Of a stretch of DNA of 64,000 nt, positions 47,283-56,021 are shown piece after piece. This DNA comes from JAEUMG01 sp963805405. Lineage in GTDB: Bacteria; Pseudomonadota; Alphaproteobacteria; Rhizobiales; Aestuariivirgaceae. Positions within the stretch are counted from its first letter, which is position 1; each line of letters starts with the position of its first letter. The notes under the pieces are model-generated. The model was not told the origin of the DNA, did no database searches, and was given only the letters and a program-made list of their open reading frames with translations. Made by a program: the position numbers and the translations under genes. Where the stretch lies: positions 1,364,001 through 1,428,000 of the forward strand of contig CAWDUC010000020.1 in the NCBI GenBank assembly GCA_963805405.1. The letters are read 5' to 3'.

Positions 47283-48376
47283 ATGACCGATACGATCGTC
47301 TCCATCCGCAATGTCACAAAAGTCTTTCCGGGCGGGGTCAAGGCCGTCGACAACGTTTCCTTCGACATTGCGCAGAACGAGTTTTTCGCACTTCTCGGGC
47401 CCATCGGGCTGCGGCAAGACCACCCTGCTCCGCATGATCTCGGGTCTCGAAACACCGACCGGCGGCCAGATCGTCATCGGCGGCGAGGACATGGCGCTGA
47501 CGCCGCCCAACAAGCGGCCGACCAACATGGTGTTCCAGTCCTATGCCGTGTTTCCGCATATGACGGTCGCCGACAACGTCGCCTATGGGCTCAAGGTGAC
47601 TGGCGTGCCACGCGAGGAGACCAGGCGGCGCGTCGCCGAAGCGCTCGACATGGTGAAGCTCACCGCCCTCGCCGATCGCAAGCCCGACCAGATGTCGGGC
47701 GGCCAAAGGCAGCGCGTCGCCTTGGCGCGCGCGCTGGTGAAGCGACCCAAGGTGCTATTGCTGGACGAGCCACTGTCGGCGCTCGACGCCAAATTGCGCG
47801 ACGAGATGCGACTTGAACTGACGCGACTCCAGGAGAACGTCGGCATCACCTTCATCATCGTGACGCATGACCAGGACGAAGCTCTGTCCATGGCAAGCCG
47901 CATCGCGGTCATGGATCGCGGCGCGGTGCGCCAGATCGCGACGCCGTCGGAACTTTACGAGCACCCCTCCAGCCGCTTCGTGGCAGACTTCATCGGCAAA
48001 GTGAACCTGCATCGAGGCGCAGGTCGTCTCGAATACGGCAAACGCGTCTCATTGGCGACGTCAAAGGGCTGGGCCGGATCGAGCATTCCTGTTTCATCGC
48101 CGGCCGCCGGCAAGATCGCCATCGCGGTGCGCCCCGAAAAGCTCAAGATCGGCTCCAGCGAGCCACTCGCCGCCAATGTCATCAAGACGCGCGGCAAGGT
48201 GCGCGACGTTGCCTATTATGGCGATACCAGCCATGTCGTTGTCGCGGTCGATGACGGACCCGATCTGTCGGTGAATGTGCAGAATGAATCGCGACTGGGC
48301 GGGGCCGGCGTCGAGCGCGGCCAACAGGTCTGGGTGCATCTGGTCGCCGAACGATTCGCTCGTTTTGACGGAGTAA
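47283..48376 (+). CDS. Polyamine ABC importer ATP-binding protein (PotA/PotG-like), two frame breaks
   Basis: A 363-residue ATPase. VKAVDNVSFDIAQNEFFALLGP leads into Walker A, which reads correctly (GPSGCGKTT) once a surplus base near 47405 is dropped. MVFQSYAVFPHMTV, MSGGQRQRVALARAL, LLLDEPLSALDAKLRDEM and VTHDQDEAL follow, then a TOBE domain ending VWVHLVAE. As given, the frame runs on into the agmatinase gene. Dropping one base near 48350 gives a normal PotA-type end (SLVLTE) and a TAA at 48374-48376, just before the next gene's ribosome site. I therefore end it there. Confidence 0.82.
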
Positions 48377-48381
48377 AGCGC

Positions 48382-49380
48382 TTGGTTCTCAATATTTCAG
48401 CCGACGATCCCCTGCCGGGAGATGAAGCCTTTCGCCGCAAGGACCTGAAGGGCACGCGCTGGGAGGCGACCTATGCCGGTGCGCTTTCCTTCATGCGGCG
48501 CAAATACACGCGCGACCTTGCAGGCGTCGACATCGCGGTGAGCGGCATTCCCTTCGACCAGGCGACGTCGCACCGGCCCGGCACGCGCTTGGGGCCCGAA
48601 GCGATCCGCAAGGCTTCGGCCGAGAATGCCTGGGGGCCGTTCTGGCCGTGGATGTTCGATCCCTTCGATACGCTGGCCGTCGTCGATTATGGCGACTGCT
48701 TCTTCGACTGGGGGCGCAAGGAAGACGGCGCCGGCATTCATCGAGAAGCATGCGGCCGAGATCATCGCGAGCGGCGCCGAGATGCTGACCTTCGGCGGCG
48801 ATCATTATGTGACCTATCCGTTGCTCAAGGCCCACGCCAAGAAGCACGGCCCTTTGGCGCTCGTCCATTTCGATGCCCATCGCGATGTCGAGCCCGATGA
48901 CGGCGGCCGCATCGACCACGGCACGATGTTCAATTACGCGGTGCAAGACGGGCGTGATCGATCCCGAAGAAATCGATCCAGGTCGGCATCCGCACCACCT
49001 TCACCGGCGAGCGGAAGATGGGCTTCACCATCCTCTATGCCGATCGCGTCCATGCGATGAGCGCCGACGAGGTGGCGCGCGAGATCATCCGCGTGACGGG
49101 CGGCACCAAGGCCTATCTCACCTTCGATATCGACTGTCTCGATCCTTCGGCGGCGCCCGGCACCGGCACGCCGATCCCCGGCGGCCTCACCTATCACCAG
49201 GCGGCGTCGATCATCCGCAAGCTGACGCCAGTCAAATTCGTCGCGATGGACATCGTCGAAGTCTCGCCACCCTATGATCATGCCGACATCACGGCACTGG
49301 CCGCCGCCTCACTCGCAATGGAGTATCTTTGCCTGAAGGCGGCGCAGCGCGGCGCCAGGGCAGAGGAGATGGCGGATTAA
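48382..49380 (+). CDS. Agmatinase/ureohydrolase-family enzyme, frame broken
   Basis: About 331 residues. Binuclear-manganese motifs of the arginase fold are FGGDHY, VHFDAHRD and FDIDCLDPSAAPGTGTP. The N-terminal GALSFMRRKYTRDLAGVDIAVSGIPFD matches agmatinase-like proteins. Frame changes fall near 48740, 48950 and 48970; dropping three bases restores one frame. The start is inferred as TTG at 48382, preceded by GGAG; a fusion to the ATPase is apparent in the raw frame but is rejected. Family members hydrolyse agmatine, guanidinobutyrate or related guanidines to urea and amine; putrescine formation would suit the operon. Confidence 0.82.
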
Positions 49381-49432
49381 TAGTTTTCGCTGCCGAGACA
49401 TCGCCTTTGGCGATGCACCTCGATCCGTACGC

Positions 49433-49507
49433 GACCGTCATGCCAGCGAAGGCTGGCATCCATCGCGACATGATTTCATGGGCCCCGGCTTTCGCCGGGG
49501 TGACGGG
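49433..49507. repeat. Intergenic palindromic repeat A
   Basis: Two hairpins in tandem: ATGCCAGC/GCTGGCAT (49440-49459) and CCCCGGC/GCCGGGG (49483-49500), flanked by CGTCA and TGACG. This resembles the common REP-like element of Hyphomicrobiales and related alphaproteobacteria built on a GCCGGGG...GTGACG motif. Confidence 0.65.
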
Positions 49508-49540
49508 TGTGGCCCTCGTGGGAGAAGGCGGACAACGAAT

Positions 49541-49660
49541 TTCCCTCCCCCCTTGTGGGGAGGGATCAAGGGTGGGGGTTGCGCTGAACGTCCAAACCCC
49601 CACCCGAAATTTGCTTCAGGCTTTGCCTCGCAAATTTCGACCTCCCCACAAGGGGGAGGT
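49541..49660. repeat. Nested palindromic repeat B
   Basis: TCCCTCCCC/GGGGAGGGA, GGTGGGGGTT/AACCCCCACC (49571-49604) and CGAAATTTGC/GCAAATTTCG (49605-49639) form stems, and the outer parts TTGTGGGGAGG and CCTCCCCACAA pair over the whole element. It can fold as one large nested cruciform or several small hairpins. Not protein coding. Confidence 0.65.
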
Positions 49661-49680
49661 TGAAGGCACGCATAAAAATA

Positions 49681-49728
49681 CCCCTCGTCCTCAAGCGCGC
49701 GCGAAGGCGCGCCTCGAAGGATGAGGGG
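49681..49728. repeat. Intergenic palindromic repeat C
   Basis: CCCCTCGTCCT...GCGCGC and GCGCGC...AGGATGAGGGG form an interrupted palindrome of 48 bases, like a known rhizobial repeat built on CCTCATCCT/AGGATGAGG ends. Together with repeats A and B it fills the gap after the agmatinase gene. Confidence 0.65.
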
Positions 49729-49763
49729 TGATGAAAACAAATCTGTATACGGACGAATACGCC

Positions 49764-50487
49764 TTACGACGTGTCGTCGAGCGGCGGGTGCATGCTTCGG
49801 ACCAGCCAGTGGCACTCTTTCAGGATCTCGTCGACCTCGTGCTTTGCCCGCTGGCGGAATCCGGGAGGGCGCCCAGGGCGCATGGGACTCCAGCGCTCAG
49901 GACGCCGATCTTCCTTGGGACGCGCCTCCCAGCGGGCGAGCCGCAGGGCGTGGCGCGGGATGTCTTGCAACGCATCGACAACGGCCACGAGGCGGCGGAC
50001 GAGGTGCTTCGCACTGACCATGCCGTCATCGACGACTTGCTGCTTTGCCTGAGCGGCGGCGATCTCAGCCTGTTTCTGCTCAAGGAATGACTCGATGGAA
50101 TGGATGTGGGGCTCGCGACCACGGCGCCTCTTCTTGAGACGGCGGCAAAAACGCTTGAGCGGGTCGAACAACCCGAAGAGCGGCCTGCGCTTGCGTCTGG
50201 CCTTGCCTTCGTCTTTCGGCTGGCCTTTGTCTTTGCTGGATGTTTTGGTTTTCGCAGACGCGGGGCGCCTGGGCCTGTACTCGACCACGATGTCGCGCGC
50301 CGCGGCGATGATGAGCCGCCTGACCGCTGATTCCGCCGTCCGAAGAATGCCGAGCACATAGCGGTGGAGTGGCTTTGACAATCCTCTCGACGCTGCCGCC
50401 CTCGGTCAGTCCGATCTCGGCGCAGAGCTTCAAGACCTCGCCCAAGAGCGGCAATCGCCAGCGTTCGATGATGGAAGATATATCCAT
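49764..50487 (-). CDS. Hypothetical basic protein, one frame break near 50364
   Basis: About 240 residues in two frames. The N-terminus MDISSIIERWRLPLLGEVL leads to LCAEIGLTEGGSVERIV. After the break, LGILRTAESAVRRLIIAAARD is followed by a highly basic, disordered stretch (RRPASAKTKTSSKDKGQPK, RRKRRPLF) and a helical tail with SFLEQKQAEIAAAQAKQQVVDDGM. No signal peptide or membrane segment. It resembles hypothetical proteins I associate with Hyphomicrobiales, but I know no function. The Arg/Lys content would allow nucleic-acid binding; that is inference. A surplus base in CCG explains the break. Confidence 0.6.
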
Positions 50488-50598
50488 GTCGCGGCAATAG
50501 AACATATTACGAACTTTGTCAATTACCGATATTGCATTCCATAATCGTTCTCCCCGCCTAGCAAGGAGAAGGAGGAAATCGAGAGGGGTAGATGAGCG

Positions 50599-52192
50599 TC
50601 ATTCGCCGAAGGCCGCTTCCATGAGACGGCGGGTATAGGGTTCGCGGGGGTTGTCGAGTACTTCGTCGGGGGCACCCTGCTCCACCATGCGCCCGTCCTT
50701 CATCACCATGATGTGGTCGGCCATGGCGCGCACCACCGCAAGATCGTGGCTGATGAAAAGATAGGACAAGCCATGCGCCGTCTGGAGGTCGCGCAGCAGA
50801 TCGACGATCTGCTTCTGGACCTGGCGATCGAGCGCCGAAGTTGGTTCGTCAAGCACGACGACCCTCGGCTTCAGGATAATGGCGCGCGCTATGGCGATAC
50901 GCTGGCGCTGGCCGCCCGAGAATTCATGCGGATAGCGGTTGCGCAAGCGCGGATCGAGCTGCACCTCCTCAAAGGCGAGCGCGGCGCGGCGGTCGCGCTC
51001 GCTTGCCGAGATCGATGGTTCATGGACGAGCAATCCTTCCGTGACAATCTGGCCCGAGGTCATGCGCGGGCTCAATGAACCAAAGGGATCCTGCAGAACA
51101 ATCTGCAATTCCTTGCGCAACGGGCGCATCGCATCCTTGTCGAGTTTGGCGATGTCGCGGCCGTCGAAATGGATGGCGCCCTCGCTCGGAAGCAGGCGAA
51201 GCATGGCGCGGGCCAGCGTCGATTTTCCAGAACCCGATTCACCGACAATGCCTATGGTCTGGCCTTCCCTGAGCGTGACCGAAACGCGATCGACGGCACG
51301 CAGAGAGATCGGATCGCCGGACAGGAAGCCGCCGCCAAGGCGGAAGGTCACGCGAATGTCGGTTCCGTCAAGTACGCGGCGCGCACCCTTGGCAACGGGA
51401 GCCTTGCGGCCGGTCGGCTCGGCGGCGAGCAAGGCCTGGGTATAGGGATGCTTGGGCGCGGAGAAGATCGTCTTGGTGTCGCCCTGCTCGACCACCTCAC
51501 CATAACGCATGACGTAGACGCGATGGGCGATGCGGCGGACGATGTTGAGATCGTGGGTGATGAAGATCAGGCCCATGCCGAGCCGCTTCTGCAGGCTTGC
51601 CATCAGGTCGAGGATTTCCGCCTGGATGGTGACGTCGAGCGCCGTCGTCGGCTCGTCCGCGATCAGAAGATCGGGATCATTGGCGATCGCCATGGCGATC
51701 ATGACGCGCTGGCGCTGGCCACCCGACAGTTCATAAGGATATGACTGCATCCGCCGCTCGGGCTCGGGGATGCGGACGAGTTTCAGCAGCTCGATGGCGC
51801 GGGCGCGTGCCTCGGCCGCCAGAAACACGCTGGTGATGGATGATCGGCTCCATGAGCTGGTTGCCGATCGTGTAGAGCGGATCGAGCGACGTCATCGGCT
51901 CCTGGAAGATCATGGTGATCTTGCGGCCGCGAATGGTGTTGAGTTCATTCTTGGGCATGCCGAGGATGTTCCGGCCGCGATAGGCAGCAGTGCCCATCGC
52001 CTCGCCGTTCGAGGCGAGCAGGCCCATGGCGGCCATCATCAACTGGCTCTTGCCGGAGCCCAATTCGCCGACGATCGCCACCGTCTCGCCCGCATTGACG
52101 TCGAGCGCCACACCCTTCACCGCATCGACGATGCCGTCGATCGTGCGGAACCGCACCCTGACATCGCGCAAAGAGAAGATCGGCTCGGCCAT
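50599..52192 (-). CDS. Oligopeptide ABC importer ATPase with two nucleotide-binding domains (YejF-like), one frame break near 51830
   Basis: About 530 residues with two complete ABC domains in tandem. The first has Walker A GELGSGKSQ, Q-loop MIFQEPMTSLDPL, signature LSGGQRQRVMIAMAI, Walker B LLIADEPTTALD and THDLNIVRR. The second has GESGSGKSTLARA, VLQDPFGSLSPRMT, FSGGQRQRIAIARAI, VVLDEPTSALD and SHDLAVVRA. The break lies between the Q-loop and signature of the first domain. The fused arrangement is as in YejF/GsiA rather than separate OppD and OppF. It ends the operon of binding protein and two permeases. Confidence 0.85.
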
Positions 52193-52196
52193 GGCG

Positions 52197-53316
52197 CTAG
52201 CGATCCTTGGGATCGAGCGCATCGCGCAAACCATCGCCGATGAAGTTCAGCGCGAAAAGCGTGGTCGTGAGAAAGAAGGACGGCACGTAGATCAGCCAGT
52301 TGGCATAGGGCATGTTCTTGGCGCCCTGCGAAATCTGAACGCCCCAACTCGACATCGGCTCCTGGACGCCTAGACCAAGATAGGAGAGAAAGCTTTCGAG
52401 AATGATCACCTGCGGCACGAGCAGCGTCATGTAGATGACGACAGGGCCCAGCAGATTCGGAACGATATGGCGTATGAGGATACCGGCATTGGTGACGCCC
52501 AAGGCTTCTGCCGCCTGGACGTATTCCTGGCGCTTGATCGACAGCGCCTGGCCGCGGACGATACGCGCCATGTCGAGCCACAGCACCGCGCCGACGGCCA
52601 AGAACATCAAGACGAAGTTCCGCCCGAAAAACACGACGAGCATGATGACGAAAAAGATGAAGGGCAACGAATAAAGCACATCGACGATGCGCATCATGAT
52701 CTCGTCGGTCTTGCCGCCCAAGAAGCCCGAGGTGGCGCCATAGGCGACGCCGATCACGACGGCGACAAGGCCGGCCAGCAGGCCGATCGCCAATGACACA
52801 CGGCCGGCGATCAATGTTCGGGTGAGCATGTCGCGGCCGGAAATATCCGTACCCAGCAGGAAATAGGTCTGCTGGATATCGGCACTCATCGTAAGCTTCA
52901 GGCCGTCAGCGCGATTTCTCGTCGACCCTGGCGTTTTCGAAGAGGTCGGAGCGATCGAGATAGCGCGTGACGCGATCGTCGATCGGCTTGGCGGAGGTGA
53001 CGGTTATCACGACGCGGCCATCAACCTCCTTCCATTCGCCCAGCACCAGGCGTGTTCGCTTGACGACCTCTTCAACAGCAGCACCAATCATATCCGGCTT
53101 GGGATAAGGCGAGAGGCTCGGCGGCACGCGGACATAATTCTGATAGATGGTCGTGAATTCATGGCCGGTAAAAGAAGGTCCGATGATGCAAGCGAGCGTC
53201 ACAAGGATAAGATAGACGCCGCTCACCACCGCGGCCTTGTTGGCCTTGAGCCGTGCCCAGGCATCGGCCCAGAGCGAGCGACCGGAGATTGGCGCGGGGG
53301 CGACGATGTCAGTCAT
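52197..53316 (-). CDS. Peptide ABC importer permease (OppC/YejE-like), one frame break near 52905
   Basis: About 372 residues. An N-terminal helix (RLKANKAAVVSGVYLILVTLACIIGP) and a sizeable periplasmic insert with WKEVDGRVVITVTSAKP precede the break. After it come LGTDISGRDMLTRTLIAGRVSLAIG, the OppC hallmark, and EYVQAAEALGVTNAGILIRHIVPN (EAA loop), then LGLGVQEPMSSWG. The insert is longer than in E. coli OppC. Its ATG overlaps the previous permease stop by 8 bases, and its stop is 4 bases from the ATPase start. Confidence 0.83.
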
Positions 53317-54233
53317 AGCGCACCCGCGGGTCGACGACGGCATAGAGCAGATCGACGATGAGGTTGAAGACGATGGTGAAGATGGCGATGACCACGACTG
53401 TCCCCATCACCAGCGTGTAGTCGCGGTTGAGGGCGGCATCGACGAAATAGCGCCCTACCCCGGGTATCTGGAAGATGGTCTCGACGATGATCGAGCCGGT
53501 CAGCAAGGCAGCCGCGGCGGGGCCCGCATAGGAGATGATGGGAAGAAGCGCGCCTCGCAGCGCATGGCGGATGACCACCGAATAGTCCGAGAGTCCCGAG
53601 CGCTCTGGCCGTGCGGATATGGTGCGAACGCAAGGATTCGATCATCGATCCGCGCATGAGGCGCGCGACGATGGCGATCTGCGGCAGGGCCAATACCACG
53701 ATCGGCCCGATCTTGTTGACGAGGGCGCCATCGCCCCAGCCGCCGACCGGGAGCCATTTGAGGGTCAGCGCAAAGAGGAGCTGGAAGAGCGGTGCGATGA
53801 CGAATGTCGGGATCGTGCTGCCGGCGGTCGCCGTGGCGATGACCGCATAATCGGCGCCCTTGTTCTGGTGGAGAGCCGCGATGATGCCGAGCGTGCTGCC
53901 GAGGATGAGCGCGAGAACCAGCGCGCTCGCGCCGATCTGGATCGACACCGGCAGGCCGATCCGAAAGAGCTCGCCCACCGTAAAGTCAGGAAGGTTGTAG
54001 CTCGGACCGAAGTCGCCGTGCAGGAGGCTCTGCAGATAGAGGACATATTGTTTCCAGAGCGGCTCGTCCAAATGATAGACGCGCTCGAGATTGGCCTTGA
54101 TGACCGGATTCAAGCCTTTCTCCTGATTGAACGGGCCGCCCGGCGCCACGCGCATCAGGAAAAATGAAATCGTCACAATGACGAAGAGTGTGGGTATTGC
54201 GGTCAGCAGCCGCCGCAAGACATAGCGCAGCAT
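53309..54233 (-). CDS. Peptide ABC importer permease (OppB/DppB/YejB-like), one frame break near 53600
   Basis: About 307 residues and six helices. MLRYVLRRLLTAIPTLFVIVTISFFLMR opens as in OppB/DppB, then DEPLWKQYVLYLQSLLHGDFGPSY and VARLMRGSMIESLRSHHIRTARALG (EAA-like loop start). After the break, VIRHALRGALLPIISYAGP, FQIPGVGRYFVDAALNRDYTLVMG and the end LLYAVVDPRVRYD are typical. A surplus G in CTCGGGAC explains the break. It follows the binding-protein gene after a strong hairpin. Confidence 0.85.
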
Positions 54234-54256
54234 CCGCCCCCCTTCGCTGGCAAGTG

Positions 54257-54292
54257 AAAACCGCCGCCTGCTTGAGGCGGGCGGCGGCTTTC
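54257..54292 (-). terminator. Terminator-like hairpin after the peptide-binding-protein gene
   Basis: On the minus strand AAAGCCGCCGCCCGC pairs with GCAGGCGGCGGTTTT with two mismatches and a short loop, ending in TTTT. It lies between the binding protein and first permease genes, so it likely acts as a partial terminator. Confidence 0.7.
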
Positions 54293-54300
54293 AGTTCAAG

Positions 54301-55881
54301 TTATTCCTTGCTCAGGAAGCGGGTTGGATGGACGTCCATCACATTGTCTTCCCAACCCTTGAGCTTGTTGGAAACAACGGTGTGGAATCCGTAGTAAAGC
54401 AACGGCAGCACGCAGAGGTCGCGCGCGACGCCGATCGCTTCGGCCTCGGAGAGCTTCTTCATCCGCGCGGAGGGATCGGCAGAGGCCGCAGCCGCCGCCA
54501 TCAAGTCATCATAGTCCTTGTTGGAGTATTCGGCGTAGTTGTTGCCGGTGCCGGTCTTGCAAAGGGCCAGGAAGTTTTCCGGATCCTTGTAGTCGGCAAT
54601 CCAGCCGGCACGCGCCACGTCGAAATCGCCGTGGTTCTCAAGATGCGCGTAGTGCGTCTTGGTATCGGTATTGAGGAGCGTGACTTCGATGCCGAGCGGC
54701 TTCAATTGTTCCTGGATCGCCACGGCGGTATTCTTGTGGTTCTCCGAGGTATTGTAGCGGATCTCGAGCTTCAGGGGCTTGTCCGGACCATAACCGAGTT
54801 CGGCGAGAATCTTCTTGGCCGCGTCTTCGCGATCAAGCTGGGACATCTCGGCATAATCGGTCGTCTTGGTCTCGTAACCGCCGATGCCCGGCGGCACGAA
54901 GGAATAGGCCGGGATCATCGTGTTCTGCCAGACCTTCTCGGCCAGATAATCGCGATCGATCGCCATGGACACTGCGTGGCGCAGCTTGGCGTTGTTCCAC
55001 GGGTCCTTCGGGATCTTGAACACGTAGTAGTAGGTGCCGAGGTAAGGCCCGATGCGGATCTGATCGCCGAACTTGGTCTTCAGATCGTTCAATTGCTCGG
55101 TGGGGATGTCGTCGTTCGAGTCGAGTTCGCCGGCCTCGAAGCGCTTCATGGCGGTGGAGCGATCTTCCGTCGGAATGTAGTTGACGGTATCGATCTTCAC
55201 ATTCCCGGCGTCGTAGAAGTTCGGGTTCTTGACGGCCTTGACGTGATCATTCGGCACGAATTCGGCGAGCATGTAGGCGCCGTTCGAGACGAGATTGCCG
55301 GGCTTGATGAAATCAGCGCCGAACTTTTCGACATTCGCCTTGCTCACCGCATAGGTCGACTGGTGGCTCAGCATTTCGAGGAAATAGGGCGTCGGCGCGT
55401 TCAAGGTGACTTCGAAAGTCGTGGGGTCGATCGCCTTGACGCCCAGCTCTTCCGACTTCTTCGTGCCTTTGTTGATCGCGTCGGCATTGACGACCGGCGA
55501 CAGCATATAGGCGTATTCGGCGGCGGTCGCGGGATCGACCAGGCGGCGCCAGGAGAACACGTAGTCGTCAGCGGTGACGGGCGAGCCGTCCGACCATTTG
55601 CCGTCGGCGCGAAGCTTGAAAGTGTAGGTCTTGCCATCGGACGAAACCGTCCAGCTTTCGGCTGCTCCCGGGATGATCGCAGCCTTGGCGTCCTGAACAG
55701 TGAGACCTGCGAACAGGTCACGCAGAATGTTTGCCTCATAGACCGTCGAGGTCTTGTGCGGATCGAGGGATTCCGGGTCGGCGGAGTTGCCGCGATTGAA
55801 TACGACCTCGGCGAAAGCGCCAGTGGCACCCATGATCAACATCGTTGTCCCGATTAGCCAGGACTTGTAGTTCACTCTCAT
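54301..55881 (-). CDS. Oligopeptide ABC importer periplasmic binding protein (OppA-like)
   Basis: A 526-residue family 5 solute-binding protein. Signal peptide residues 1-24 (MRVNYKSWLIGTTML to GAFA). The mature start VVFNRGNSADPESLDPHKTSTVYEANILRDLFAGL, with AAESWTVSSDGKTYTFKLR soon after, is diagnostic of SBP_bac_5. HGDFDVARAGWIADYKDPENFL near the C-terminus matches OppA. Frame intact. It heads the operon for the two permeases and the double-domain ATPase and should bind short peptides. Confidence 0.88.
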   Translation of the reverse strand: MRVNYKSWLIGTTMLIMGATGAFAEVVFNRGNSADPESLDPHKTSTVYEANILRDLFAGLTVQDAKAAIIPGAAESWTVSSDGKTYTFKLRADGKWSDGSPVTADDYVFSWRRLVDPATAAEYAYMLSPVVNADAINKGTKKSEELGVKAIDPTTFEVTLNAPTPYFLEMLSHQSTYAVSKANVEKFGADFIKPGNLVSNGAYMLAEFVPNDHVKAVKNPNFYDAGNVKIDTVNYIPTEDRSTAMKRFEAGELDSNDDIPTEQLNDLKTKFGDQIRIGPYLGTYYYVFKIPKDPWNNAKLRHAVSMAIDRDYLAEKVWQNTMIPAYSFVPPGIGGYETKTTDYAEMSQLDREDAAKKILAELGYGPDKPLKLEIRYNTSENHKNTAVAIQEQLKPLGIEVTLLNTDTKTHYAHLENHGDFDVARAGWIADYKDPENFLALCKTGTGNNYAEYSNKDYDDLMAAAAASADPSARMKKLSEAEAIGVARDLCVLPLLYYGFHTVVSNKLKGWEDNVMDVHPTRFLSKE

Positions 55882-56021
55882 TCAAACCTCCCTGGTTGAC
55901 CGACGCCGAGACTGGCCCAGAGGCCGGCGACGGCTTCGATGAGGACAACCTTAGCACACGCGTCAGGCTTGTCCCATGCGTCGAAAGCCTGAATTCACAG
56001 CTCAGACGCTGGCCTGGCCGG

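Noticed and set aside
47311..48900. One long reading frame joining an ABC ATPase to an agmatinase
   Set aside because: One surplus base explains it, and correcting it restores a normal stop, ribosome site and start between the two genes.
49764..50487. Transposase remnant next to the repeat cluster
   Set aside because: The protein has no DDE, HUH or serine/tyrosine recombinase motifs, and there are no flanking terminal inverted repeats with target duplications.
54328..55857. A 509-codon open frame on the plus strand opposite the peptide-binding protein
   Set aside because: It mirrors the codon pattern of the real minus-strand gene, has no family motifs and no ribosome site. Similar long antisense frames at 35867-37246, 10452-11444 and 12358-13284 are rejected for the same reason.
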